This document shows positions 42,909 through 50,910 of a stretch of DNA of 64,000 bases, in pieces. The stretch is from positions 20,369-84,368 of the forward strand of contig NZ_FOQY01000037.1 of assembly GCF_900113865.1 (NCBI RefSeq), in the 5' to 3' direction. The DNA is from Streptosporangium canum. GTDB taxonomy: Bacteria; Actinomycetota; Actinomycetes; Streptosporangiales; Streptosporangiaceae. Within the stretch, counting starts at the first letter, position 1. Each line of letters begins with the position of its first letter. The notes under the pieces were generated by a model that made no database searches, was not told where the DNA came from, and was given only the letters and a program-made list of their open reading frames with translations. A program made the translations under genes and the position numbers.

Positions 42909-43381
42909 ATGCGGTCCTCCAATGGATAGCGTCAGCAAATAAAAGTGTATGCAACAGTTGCAGACGCTAGTTACTTGACCGTACGGCTACGCCATACGAC
43001 TACGGAGGATGCCCAGGCGGGGCCTGGGTTCACATGACATGGCACGCGTATCACCAATACGGGGAAATTTCATTACATGATCGGTGAAAATCGCGCCTTC
43101 GACCCGTGTAGCCCGATCGGCCCCATCATCGCCCCGGGGCCGGGTCCGTCGAATGTGCATCAGTTGTTGAGACTCATCACGCGGTCCACCGCGATCTCGA
43201 CCACCACCCGGCCGGGCGGATCGGGCGGCGCCGACCAGTAGCGACCGGTGTAACGGCGCACCCCCTCGGCCACGCGCCGGGGATCGCCGGACACCGTGCG
43301 GGAAGAGCCCGGCGGCAGGCCGCTCACCGGCCGACTCCGAAAGACCGCTCCGGGCGACTCCGGAAGGCCGCTCCGGGTGGT
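42909..43381. other. Gene-free stretch with a PPOX remnant
   Basis: About 470 bases between two minus-strand reductase genes. The left part is the promoter of the aldo/keto reductase. The right part contains a short C-terminal PPOX fragment (43160-43315). A CTCCGGAAGG(C)CGCTCCGGG-type short repeat (about 43345-43395) touches the end of the NmrA gene. Confidence 0.55.
43160..43315 (-). pseudogene. C-terminal remnant of a PPOX-class F420-dependent enzyme
   Basis: The minus strand reads VSGDPRRVAEGVRRYTGRYW, then PPGRVVVEIAVDRVMSLNN and a stop. This is the usual end of the Rv1155-like PPOX-class F420-dependent oxidoreductases. About 50 codons remain with no N-terminal part upstream. Recognition is from memory of the family. 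Confidence 0.5.
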
Positions 43382-44197
43382 TCACCGGAAGGCCGCGATG
43401 TTGCGCGCCGCCCATTCGGCGAAGGTGCGGGGCGGGCGGCCGAGGATCTGCTCGACGTGGGGGCTGACCCGCTGTTCGGCGGGCGTCGGCTCGCCCAGGA
43501 TGGCGAGGGTGCCCTCGACCACCGGTTCGGGCATGAACTGCAGCATCTGCGCCCGGGCCTCCTCGCGGCTCTGCTCGACGAACCGCACCGGCGCTCCCAG
43601 CGCCTCGCCGATCGCCTGCGCCCGTCGGCGCGGGGTGATCGACGCCGGGCCGGTGAGCTCGTACGTACGGCCGGCATGACCGCCGTCGCGCAGGACCACG
43701 GCCGCGACCTCGGCGATATCGGCCGGGTCGATGAACGGCAGCCCGACGTCGCCGAACGGCGCGGCGGCCGTACGCCGCGAGCGCACCGTCTCCGCCCACG
43801 CGAACGCGTTGGAGTCGAAGCCTCCCGGCCGCAGGATCGTCCAGTCCAGACCTGACCGCTGGACGGCGTCCTCGAAGGCCAGGGGGTGGCGGTAGACCTC
43901 CGGGCGCGTCCCGGCGCCCTGGGAGGACAGCAGGACCACCCGTCCGACCCCGCCGGCGCCGGCGGCCTCCACGATGCCCCGCGGGTCCTCACCGGCGACC
44001 AGCAGGAACAGCGCGTCGGCCCCGTCGAGCACCGGCTTGAGGCTCTCGGGCTCTCCCAGGTCGGCCTGTCGATGCGATACGCCCTGCGGCACCTGCGAGG
44101 CGCCTCGGGAGACGGCGGTCACCCTTTCGCCGGCCGCCGCCAGCGCCTGCACCAGCGATCGCCCCACGTTCCCGGTCGCCCCTGTTACCACGATCAT
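43382..44197 (-). CDS. NmrA-like NAD(P)-binding protein (atypical SDR)
   Basis: A 271-residue atypical short-chain dehydrogenase of the NmrA/QOR2-like type. The N-terminal Rossmann motif is VTGATGNVGRSLVQAL. LDWTILRPGGFDSNAFAW and YELTGPASITPRRRAQAIGE are typical. The group includes NADPH sensors and quinone reductases, so the function is open. Directly repeated AGTTAGTTAGTTGACTGAC-like words lie upstream (44264-44283 and about 44330), probably an operator shared with a decayed regulator on the other strand. Confidence 0.9.
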   Translation of the reverse strand: MIVVTGATGNVGRSLVQALAAAGERVTAVSRGASQVPQGVSHRQADLGEPESLKPVLDGADALFLLVAGEDPRGIVEAAGAGGVGRVVLLSSQGAGTRPEVYRHPLAFEDAVQRSGLDWTILRPGGFDSNAFAWAETVRSRRTAAAPFGDVGLPFIDPADIAEVAAVVLRDGGHAGRTYELTGPASITPRRRAQAIGEALGAPVRFVEQSREEARAQMLQFMPEPVVEGTLAILGEPTPAEQRVSPHVEQILGRPPRTFAEWAARNIAAFR

Positions 44198-44924
44198 GAC
44201 CTGCTCCGTTCGCTACCGAATGTCATCACTCGCACCGGGAGATCTTCGATCGCCCGAACAAGTTAGTTAGTTGACTGACTTAATGACGAGACTAGCCGAC
44301 GACGGCTCGGCTGTCCACACGCTTTAAGTTGGATGACTGACTCGATGAACGTCGGTCATGCCGGCCCGGCCACGGCGAAGCCGGCGAGCGAGGACGGTCG
44401 GCCCCTGGGGCCCGGTCCTCACACAGGCACTGCGGTGGCCCCGACGATCCCGACGGTCCCGGCGGTCCGGGGCGGGTCACGCGGCGTGGACCCCCTGGAA
44501 CGGGTGACCGGACGTCCCCGCGGACGTTCGCGCGATGATCCGGACGTCCTGCGTACGGTCGCACACCGGCCGGACGCCCCAGGAACACCTGCACCTGCTC
44601 CGCCACCTGGCGCCGCCACGGGGCGCCTTCCCCGACCACGCCGGCACGCCGCGCGAGGCGGGACTGATCGCCGCCACCCGGCTGGGCGCCGCGGTGACGC
44701 ACACCCTTACCCCCCTCGGCACCGCCCTTCTCAACGGCGATCTCGAGCCGCAGCCGACCGGCTACCCGGTGGGGAATCGCCGCCCCCGTCTCCTCCGCGA
44801 GGCCTGATCTCCCGCGCGACAGCGCCGCCGGCTGACTCCCGGCAAGCCATCCGTCTTGCTGGGAGTCATTTTGCCGTTAGCAGGCACGGCCGGTGCGAGC
44901 ATCGCCGGAGAGACAGGATCGATC
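44198..44924. other. Stretch with a decayed regulator
   Basis: About 730 bases with no intact gene. It contains TTAGTTGACTGACTTAATGA-like repeats (44264-44345), consistent with an operator, and a damaged winged-helix frame (44535-44807). Confidence 0.5.
44535..44807 (+). pseudogene. Possible remnant of a winged-helix (HxlR/MarR-type) regulator
   Basis: The frame contains EAGLIAATRLGAAVTHTLTP and LGTALLNGDLE, resembling the wing and end of an HxlR/MarR-type regulator (xYxLTPLGxxL). No HTH or SD is visible ahead of it and the sequence before is unrelated. Such regulators commonly sit divergent to NmrA-like genes, as here. The call is weak. Confidence 0.35.
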
Positions 44925-45470
44925 ATGAAAACTGGGGGAGAGATGCTCCGAAAACTGATCCCGATACTGGCCATGGTGGTGGCGGCCGGATCACCGGCCG
45001 CCACCACCGCGGCCTGGGCGGAGGGGGCGCCGGCCACCGCGGCGGTGCGGGCGGGCACCGCCTCCGCGCCGGCCGTACAGGCGGCTGGTTCCTGTAGTCC
45101 CGGATCGCCGTGCGCGGCGATCAACTGCGGGCCGGGCCGCGTCTGCGTGCCCTCCCCCAAGCAGTGCTTCACCACGCCGTGCCCGCAGTACGACTGCGTG
45201 CCCGTGTCGTCGGTGCCCGGCTCGGGCCCGTGGCGCCCGCCGTACCCCGGTGGCTACCCGGGCCAGTGGCGGCCCCCTTACCCGGGCTCGTACCCGGGCC
45301 AGTGGCGGCCTCCGTACCCGGGCTCGTACCCGGGTTACCCGGGGTACCCGGGCCAGTGGCGCCCGCCGTACCCGGTCGGATACCCGGGCCAGTGGCGGCC
45401 CCCGGTGCCGCAGCCGCATCCGGTGCCGCAGCCGTATCCGGTGCCGCGTCCGCCCTACCAGCACCCCTGA
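44925..45470 (+). CDS. Secreted Cys-rich protein with Pro-Gly-Tyr-Trp tandem repeats
   Basis: About 181 residues. A signal peptide (LIPILAMVVAAGSPAATTAA) leads to a seven-Cys segment (CSPGSPCAAINCGPGRVC, then CFTTPC and DC). The C-terminal half is made of tandem RPPYPGSYPGQW-type units, some extended by PGYPG, ending in proline-rich PVPQPYPVPRP. No domain is recognised. The repeat region looks like a flexible, tyrosine-rich surface or matrix protein. The start ATG 44925 has AGGA upstream, and another ATG follows at 44943. Confidence 0.75.
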   Translation: MKTGGEMLRKLIPILAMVVAAGSPAATTAAWAEGAPATAAVRAGTASAPAVQAAGSCSPGSPCAAINCGPGRVCVPSPKQCFTTPCPQYDCVPVSSVPGSGPWRPPYPGGYPGQWRPPYPGSYPGQWRPPYPGSYPGYPGYPGQWRPPYPVGYPGQWRPPVPQPHPVPQPYPVPRPPYQHP

Positions 45471-45581
45471 CGGACGGCGGGCCCCGCGGGCAGCACTCCA
45501 GTCAGCGGTTCCCGGCCTTCGACGACGGCAGGCGCTGCGCGGGGTGAGGCAGAGCAGGCCGAAAACCGAATCGCCGATCCC

Positions 45582-45618
45582 GGAAGCCCAGGCCATCACA
45601 CCGATGACCTGGGCTTCC
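45582..45618. terminator. Bidirectional hairpin terminator
   Basis: GGAAGCCCAGG (45582-45592) and CCTGGGCTTCC (45608-45618) form an 11-bp stem, extended inward by CATC/GATG after one mismatch. It lies between the convergent secreted-protein and ABC permease genes. Confidence 0.75.
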
Positions 45619-45646
45619 GCCTGACGGTCTCCTCCCGCTCCCCCGG

Positions 45647-45727
45647 CCGTTCACCGTCCGCCACCCGTAGATGCCGTTCACCGCGCGCCACCCGTAGATG
45701 CCGTTCACCGCGCGCCACCGGTAGATC
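45647..45727. repeat. 27-bp minisatellite, three copies
   Basis: Abutting units at 45647, 45674 and 45701, each CCGTTCACCG then (T/C)(C/G)CGCCACC and GTAGAT, with two or fewer differences between neighbours. Confidence 0.88.
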
Positions 45728-45799
45728 ATCAAGTGAGAGCGCGCGACGTTCCCCGGGAGCCACCCGCCATTCGGATCACCCCGCCGGTCAAGGCGGCGC

Positions 45800-46633
45800 T
45801 CACCGGGCTGACGTGGTGGCCGGTACCCACGGCAACGCCAGCCGTTCCACCAGCACCAGGGCGGAGTAGAGAACGATGCTCATCATCCCGACCAGGATGA
45901 TCGCCGCCCATGCGGTGGCGCTGTCGGCGACCCCGCTGTACTGCACGATCTGGTAGCCCAGGCCCCCCTCACCGGCCTGGAACTCGCCGATCACCGCGCC
46001 GATCGCGGCCAGCGGCATGGCGACTTTCAGGCCGACGAAGATCTGCGGCAGCGCGGCCGGCAGCCGTATCTTGCGGAACGTCTGCCAGCGCGACGCGTCC
46101 AGGGACCTGGCCAGCTCGGCGAGATCGGCGGGGGTCGTGGTCAACCCGGTCGCCGTGGAGAGCACGATCGGGAAGAAACTGAGCAGGAACACCATGGTCA
46201 GGATCGGCCGCTGCCCCCAGCCGAGGGAGACGACCAGCAGGGGCCCGAGTGCGATCTTCGGTACCGCGTTGACCGCCACCAGCAGTGGCGAGAACATCCG
46301 CTCGATCGCCCGCGAGCCGGCCAGCGCGATCCCGATCGCGATCCCCGCGACCGAGGAGAGCAGAAAGCCGATCACGGTCTCCAGCGTGGTCGCGCCCAAC
46401 CCGCCGAGCAACTCCGCCGACCTCGCGTCGAACGCGGTCAGCACCTCCTGCGGCGGCGGCAGTACCGCCGGATGGACAAGGTGGAACACCGAGGTGACGA
46501 GCCACCAGCCGGTGATCGTCACCACCAGCCCGAGAGCCGGCCACACCACCGTGGCCGCCGCCCCGCCACCGAGACGGCGGTCCCGGGGCACGTCGGCGCG
46601 TACCGGGGGGCGGACCTCGCTCACCTCGGCCAT
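45800..46633 (-). CDS. SsuC/TauC-type ABC transporter permease
   Basis: A 277-residue permease with six helices of the nitrate/sulfonate/taurine (and pyrimidine precursor) uptake family. LARSLDASRWQTFRKIRLPA is the EAA loop and FQAGEGGLGYQIVQYSGVAD is typical. The ATG 46633 has GGGTGGGAACC upstream. It follows the binding-protein gene on the same strand, with the ATPase on the divergent transcript. The substrate is unknown. Confidence 0.92.
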   Translation of the reverse strand: MAEVSEVRPPVRADVPRDRRLGGGAAATVVWPALGLVVTITGWWLVTSVFHLVHPAVLPPPQEVLTAFDARSAELLGGLGATTLETVIGFLLSSVAGIAIGIALAGSRAIERMFSPLLVAVNAVPKIALGPLLVVSLGWGQRPILTMVFLLSFFPIVLSTATGLTTTPADLAELARSLDASRWQTFRKIRLPAALPQIFVGLKVAMPLAAIGAVIGEFQAGEGGLGYQIVQYSGVADSATAWAAIILVGMMSIVLYSALVLVERLALPWVPATTSAR

Positions 46634-46749
46634 GTCACGGTTCCCACCCTCCTCATCCGGCCTCATCCGGTCCGGTCTGTCCACCTCGACGGAACGAGGG
46701 GGCCGCCCGCCGGTGGGACCGGCGGACGGACCCGTCGATGACGGAACGG

Positions 46750-47787
46750 TCAGGACGTCGGCGTCAGGTCGGAGGCGATGAGCTGATCCGGGGTCAGGCC
46801 GGCCGGGATCGCGCCGGCGTCGTGCAGGATCGCGATGCTGCGGGCGACCCGGTCCATGTCGATCGTGCCGGCCGCGGCGCCCGAACCCGCCGGACGGACG
46901 AACGCGGCCATCAGCTCGGCCTCGGCGGCGGCCGGCCCGGCCGCCGCGGCGGAGACGTTCTTCCGCAGGATCTCGCCCGACTCCTTGGGGTTGTCGACGC
47001 TGTGGACGAGTCCCTTGATCAGCGCCGCGGTGAAGCGCTTGACCGTCTCCGGATGCTCCTTGGCGATCTTCGTCGAGGTGATCAGCACGTTGCCGTAGAG
47101 GTCGCTCATCACGTCGCTGTACGGCAGCACTACCGCCTTCTTGCCCTTGGCGACCGATTCCACGGTCGGCTTCCCCACCACGAACTGGCCGATGCCGGCC
47201 ACCGACCCGCCCGCCAGCAGGCCGATCAGGTTCGCCGGCTGGCCGTTGACCCACTTGACCTTCGTCGCGTCGACGCCGGCCAGCTTCGCGTACGTGGGGA
47301 ACAGGTTGCGCACCACCGAGCTGGGGCTGTCGGCGAGCGTCTTGCCCTCCAGGTCCTTCGGGGTGGTGATCTGGTTGCCCTCAAGACTGATGATCGCGGC
47401 CATGGTGTTCTGCTGGACGGCGGCCACCGTCACGACGCCCTTGGCTCCGCCGTTGCCCCGGGCCAGCAGGAGACCGGTGAGATCGACCGGGGTGAACATC
47501 GCCGCACCCGCCTCGACCTTCGTGATGTTGTCGCCGGTGCCGCCGCCGGGCTTGATGTCCACCTCGAACCCGGCGTCGGCGAAGAACCCCTTTTCCTTCG
47601 CGACCCATGCGTACGCATCACGGCCAAAGTTCCCAAACGACGTCAGATAGGTAACTTTTTCCAAGGGCTTGGCGGAGGAATTATTAGGTTTATCCGAATT
47701 ATCCGAACTTCCACAGCCGGCCGCGGCGGCAACCATGGCGGCCAGAGTCACGACGGCGACCGTACGGGTGAGCCTTCTCATGAACAC
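46750..47787 (-). CDS. NMT1/SsuA-type ABC substrate-binding lipoprotein
   Basis: A 345-residue lipoprotein (lipobox AAAAGC) of the NMT1/THI5-like binding family, which takes sulfonates, pyrimidines, riboflavin or similar. FGRDAYAWVAKEKGFFADAG, EVDIKPGGGTGDNITKVEAG and TLADSPSSVVRNLFPTYAKL are recognised. The GTG 47787 lies five bases after AAAGGA. The ATG 47781 is also possible. It shares its promoter region with the divergent ATPase-oxidoreductase-cupin genes. Confidence 0.92.
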   Translation of the reverse strand: MFMRRLTRTVAVVTLAAMVAAAAGCGSSDNSDKPNNSSAKPLEKVTYLTSFGNFGRDAYAWVAKEKGFFADAGFEVDIKPGGGTGDNITKVEAGAAMFTPVDLTGLLLARGNGGAKGVVTVAAVQQNTMAAIISLEGNQITTPKDLEGKTLADSPSSVVRNLFPTYAKLAGVDATKVKWVNGQPANLIGLLAGGSVAGIGQFVVGKPTVESVAKGKKAVVLPYSDVMSDLYGNVLITSTKIAKEHPETVKRFTAALIKGLVHSVDNPKESGEILRKNVSAAAAGPAAAEAELMAAFVRPAGSGAAAGTIDMDRVARSIAILHDAGAIPAGLTPDQLIASDLTPTS

Positions 47788-48032
47788 CGTTTCCTTTTCG
47801 ACCGGCGGTTCTCGACCAACCGGGGGGAATTCGAACGGGACGGCCCAGGGCCGGGACCATGGGTGCGGAAACCTTGCGGACAGCGTACGAGGAAACCGCC
47901 ATGAGTGCGCCGGCCGTTCACGGTGCGAAACGGCAACGGGCCGGGATTCCCTGTCAGGGGATGCCTTTCACCTGGCATTCCCGATAATCTTGGCGAAATG
48001 TGGAACCACCCGCTGGACGGGGAGCCTGCCCG

Positions 48033-48818
48033 ATGATCCGACTAGCTGGTGTCTCCCGTACTTTCACTGGGCGCTCCGGCGCGGTGGAGGCGCTGCGCGG
48101 CATCGACCTGGACGTGACAGAGGGGGAGTTCGTCGCGATCGTCGGCCGATCGGGATGCGGGAAATCCACTCTCCTGAGACTTGTCGCCGGTCTGTTACCC
48201 GCCACCGAAGGCGAGATCACCGTCGCGGGCAAGCGGGTCACCAAGGCCCGCCGCGACATCGCGATGCTGTTCCAGCGCCCCGCGCTGCTGCCCTGGCGGT
48301 CGGTGCTCGACAACGTGCTGCTGCCGGCGGAGATCTTCGGCTGGCGGCGGGCCGCGCATCGCGACCGCGCCCAGGAGCTGCTGGACATGGTCGGGCTGGG
48401 CGGCTTCGAGAAGCGCCTGCCGCACGAGCTCTCCGGTGGCATGCAGCAGCGGGTCTCGCTCTGCCGATCGCTGATCGGCGATCCCCGGGTGATGCTGATG
48501 GACGAGCCGTTCTCCGCACTCGACGCACTCACCCGCGAAGAGCTGTCAGTGGAATTGCAGCGCCTGCACATGGAGAGCTCGGCCACCATCCTCTTCGTCA
48601 CCCACTCCATCGACGAGGCGGTGCTGCTGGCCGACCGGGTGGTGGTGCTCAGCCCACGGCCGGGCCGGATCCGCAAGGTGGTCGACATCGGCATCCCGCG
48701 ACCACGCAGCCTGGGCCGTAACGCGCACCTGGAACAGGTCGCCCGGTGCAGCGCGGACCTGCACGAACTGCTGATGGAGCGCGACACTCCGGTGGCCGCC
48801 GGGGAAGGAGGACGATGA
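48033..48818 (+). CDS. SsuB/TauB-type ABC transporter ATPase
   Basis: A 261-residue ATPase. Walker A is IVGRSGCGKSTLLRLVAGL, the Q-loop MLFQRPALLPWRSVLDN, the signature ELSGGMQQRVSLCRSL, Walker B VMLMDEPFSALDALTRE and the H-loop FVTHSIDEAVLLADR. It drives the permease and lipoprotein encoded divergently. GGGGAG lies eight bases before ATG 48033. Its stop overlaps the next start (ATGA). Confidence 0.94.
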   Translation: MIRLAGVSRTFTGRSGAVEALRGIDLDVTEGEFVAIVGRSGCGKSTLLRLVAGLLPATEGEITVAGKRVTKARRDIAMLFQRPALLPWRSVLDNVLLPAEIFGWRRAAHRDRAQELLDMVGLGGFEKRLPHELSGGMQQRVSLCRSLIGDPRVMLMDEPFSALDALTREELSVELQRLHMESSATILFVTHSIDEAVLLADRVVVLSPRPGRIRKVVDIGIPRPRSLGRNAHLEQVARCSADLHELLMERDTPVAAGEGGR

Positions 48819-49771
48819 GCGTGCGCGTGTGTGTCTTCACCGAGCCCCATCGCGGCGCCACCTACGACGACCAACTGCGGATGGCCCGGCTGGCCGAGGA
48901 CAGCGGGTTCGAGGGCTTCCTCCGCGCGGACCACTACCAGTCGATGGAGCCCGACGGCGGTCAGCCCGGCCCGACGGATGCCTGGGTGACGCTGGCGGGC
49001 ATCGCCCGGGAGACCTCCCGGATCCGGCTCGGCACACTGGTCACCTCGGCGACCTTCCGGCTGCCCGGGCCGCTGGCGCTGATCGTCGCACAGGTGGACC
49101 AGATGAGCGGCGGCCGGGTCGAGCTGGGCATCGGCGCGGGTTGGTACGGGCGGGAGCACACCTCGTACGGCATCCCGTTCCCCGGGCTCGGCGAACGCTT
49201 CAACCGCCTGGAGGAGCAGCTTGCCATCGTGAGCGGGCTCTGGGCGACCCCGGCCGGAGGCCGGTTCAGCCACCGCGGCGACCACTACCGGCTGGTCGAC
49301 GCACCCGCCCTGCCCAAGCCGGTGCAGGTGCCCGGCCCGCCGATCATCGTCGGTGGCCGCGGGCCGAAGCGCACCCCCGAGCTGGCCGCCCGCTACGCGG
49401 ACGAGTTCAACATGCCGTTCAAGAGCGTGGCGGAGACCGCCGAAGCGTACGAGCGTGTCGTCGAGGACAGTGAGCGGACAGGCCGGGCCGGCACCGGCCG
49501 CGCCCCGCTGGTGCTCTCGGCTGGCGTCGTCGTCGCGATCGGACGTGACGACGCCGAAGCCCGGCACCGGGCCGATCCGTTGCACGTGCCGAGCGCGCTG
49601 CCTCCGGAGGACCCGGTGATCGGTTCGCCCGCACAGCTCGTCGAGCGGATCGGCGAATTCGCCGCGATCGGCGCCACCCGGATACACCTGCGCCTGATCG
49701 ACATGGCGGACCTCGATCACCTGGAGCTGATCGCCGCCGAAGTACTGCCGTACCTGGAGGGGGAGCGATGA
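48815..49771 (+). CDS. LLM-class flavin/F420-dependent oxidoreductase
   Basis: A 318-residue bacterial luciferase-like TIM-barrel enzyme, likely F420-dependent by its opening (VCVFTEPHRGATYDDQLRMA, EDSGFEGFLRADHYQ) and by LGTLVTSATFRLPGPLALIV and ELGIGAGWYGREHTSYGIPF. FMN-dependent desulfonation is the alternative. It is coupled to the ATPase gene by ATGA and to the cupin by a second ATGA, so it probably acts on the compound taken up by the transporter. Confidence 0.9.
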   Translation: MSVRVCVFTEPHRGATYDDQLRMARLAEDSGFEGFLRADHYQSMEPDGGQPGPTDAWVTLAGIARETSRIRLGTLVTSATFRLPGPLALIVAQVDQMSGGRVELGIGAGWYGREHTSYGIPFPGLGERFNRLEEQLAIVSGLWATPAGGRFSHRGDHYRLVDAPALPKPVQVPGPPIIVGGRGPKRTPELAARYADEFNMPFKSVAETAEAYERVVEDSERTGRAGTGRAPLVLSAGVVVAIGRDDAEARHRADPLHVPSALPPEDPVIGSPAQLVERIGEFAAIGATRIHLRLIDMADLDHLELIAAEVLPYLEGER

Positions 49772-50100
49772 GCGCGGCTGAGATCGACCCGGCGGACCCG
49801 GAACTCGGTCCGGTCGGCCAGGAGATCGTCTACGAGAACGACCGGGTCCGGGTCTGGCACATCCGGCTGGAGCCCGGCGAGCGCCAGCCGCTGCATCGGC
49901 ACGACCACCCGTACCTCGTCGTCGCGGTACAGGGCGCGAAGAACGTCGTTCAGACTGTGGACGGCACCCGGATCGACGCCGAGGAACCGAGCGGCGGCGT
50001 CGTCTTCCGGGAGCCGGGCGCGACCCACATGCTGACCAATGTCGGGGACACCACCTATCTGGCCCGGCTCGTGGAGCTGAAGCAACCGCCGGCGCGCTGA
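49768..50100 (+). CDS. Small cupin-domain protein
   Basis: A 110-residue single cupin. VYENDRVRVWHIRLEPGERQ and PLHRHDHPYLVVAVQG hold the metal-binding His residues. GVVFREPGATHMLTNVGDTT is the second cupin motif. It may be an isomerase, dioxygenase or binding protein for the product of the preceding oxidoreductase. It is translationally coupled to that gene (ATGA). Confidence 0.9.
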   Translation: MSAAEIDPADPELGPVGQEIVYENDRVRVWHIRLEPGERQPLHRHDHPYLVVAVQGAKNVVQTVDGTRIDAEEPSGGVVFREPGATHMLTNVGDTTYLARLVELKQPPAR

Positions 50101-50151
50101 CGCTCCGGCCGGGCCCGGCCACCATGTCGCGCCACAGGTTCGGAGATCTTC

Positions 50152-50217
50152 GACGGGCCCTGCGGCGATCCGCGACGGGCCTTGCGGTGAGCTTCGGCGG
50201 GCCTTGCGGCGATGGGA
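50152..50217. repeat. 22-bp tandem repeat, three copies
   Basis: Units begin at 50152, 50174 and 50196, each with the core CGGGCC(C/T)TGCGG(C/T)GA. It lies between the cupin and SnoaL-like genes. Confidence 0.8.
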
Positions 50218-50301
50218 TACCCACCTTGGCGATAGTTGCGCGTCGCCCGCCGCCCCGTATCGTCCCCACCAGTGATCCCGGCCGTGTGGGGAAGGATCGG
50301 C

Positions 50302-50715
50302 GTGACCGACGATGCGGTGCGACGCGTTTTCCAGTCAGTCGACTCCTTCGACCCCGGCGAGTTCGTGCGGTTGCTGGCCGAGGACGCCACGCTGGCGTTC
50401 GGCAATGCCGAGCCGATGGCGGGACGTGAGGCCATCGCCGCCGGGCTGCGGGCGTTCTTCTCCACCATCGGCGGCCTGCGGCACCGGATCGTCAGGAACT
50501 GGCAGGTGGACGCCGACATCATCGCCGAGACCGAGGTGACCTATCGGCGGCTCGACGGCAGGGACGCCAGCGTCGTAGCCGTGTCGATCTGGCGCACCCG
50601 CGACGACGGCCTGATCACCGACTACCGCATATTCGTCGACCTCGCCCCCGTCTACCTGGCCCAGGGCTCCGGCGAGACCGCATCCACGGGCGCGGCTCAG
50701 AACATCGAGATGTGA
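50302..50715 (+). CDS. SnoaL-like/NTF2-fold protein
   Basis: A 137-residue alpha+beta barrel protein (VFQSVDSFDPGEFVRLLAED, AFGNAEPMAGREAIAAGLRA, TYRRLDGRDASVVAVSIWRT), the fold of SnoaL cyclases, steroid isomerases and many accessory proteins. The GTG 50302 is five bases after AAGGA. Its last codons (QNIEM, stop) fall inside the 141-bp repeat starting at 50698, so the natural C-terminus may have been replaced by repeat sequence. Its function is unknown. Confidence 0.85.
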   Translation: MTDDAVRRVFQSVDSFDPGEFVRLLAEDATLAFGNAEPMAGREAIAAGLRAFFSTIGGLRHRIVRNWQVDADIIAETEVTYRRLDGRDASVVAVSIWRTRDDGLITDYRIFVDLAPVYLAQGSGETASTGAAQNIEM

Positions 50716-50838
50716 GCCGTCATGATGACCGACCTTCGGTGACCTCCTGGAAGGCGTTGTGAGCCGGGCTTTCGGCTTTCAGTGATTGTCATCGTTTCGC
50801 GCTGCTTCTCATGCCCATGTGCCCCGAGCGTGCCCTGC
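50698..50838. repeat. 141-bp dispersed direct repeat, copy A
   Basis: It aligns without gaps to 57481-57621 in the same orientation, 115 of 141 bases identical. Similarity begins sharply at CAGAACATCGAGAT and ends at GTGCCCTGC. The copies bracket a 6.6-kb segment. Confidence 0.88.
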
Positions 50839-50910
50839 CCTTCATGCCAGTTCACATGAGAACTGGCATGATCCGTATCCCGATATGGCAGGAACGGAAG
50901 GGCATTCTGC

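Larger units (their letters stand above)
45471..45799. other. Gene-free stretch with terminator and 27-bp repeats
   Basis: About 330 bases between convergent genes. They contain the hairpin at 45582-45618 and the 27-bp array at 45647-45727. Nothing else is recognised. Confidence 0.7.

Noticed and set aside
47971..48000. A third metQ-type sulfur operator before the ABC ATPase
   Set aside because: CATTCCCGATAATCTTGGCG only loosely matches the dyad and lacks TAGGTAGGAAATA.
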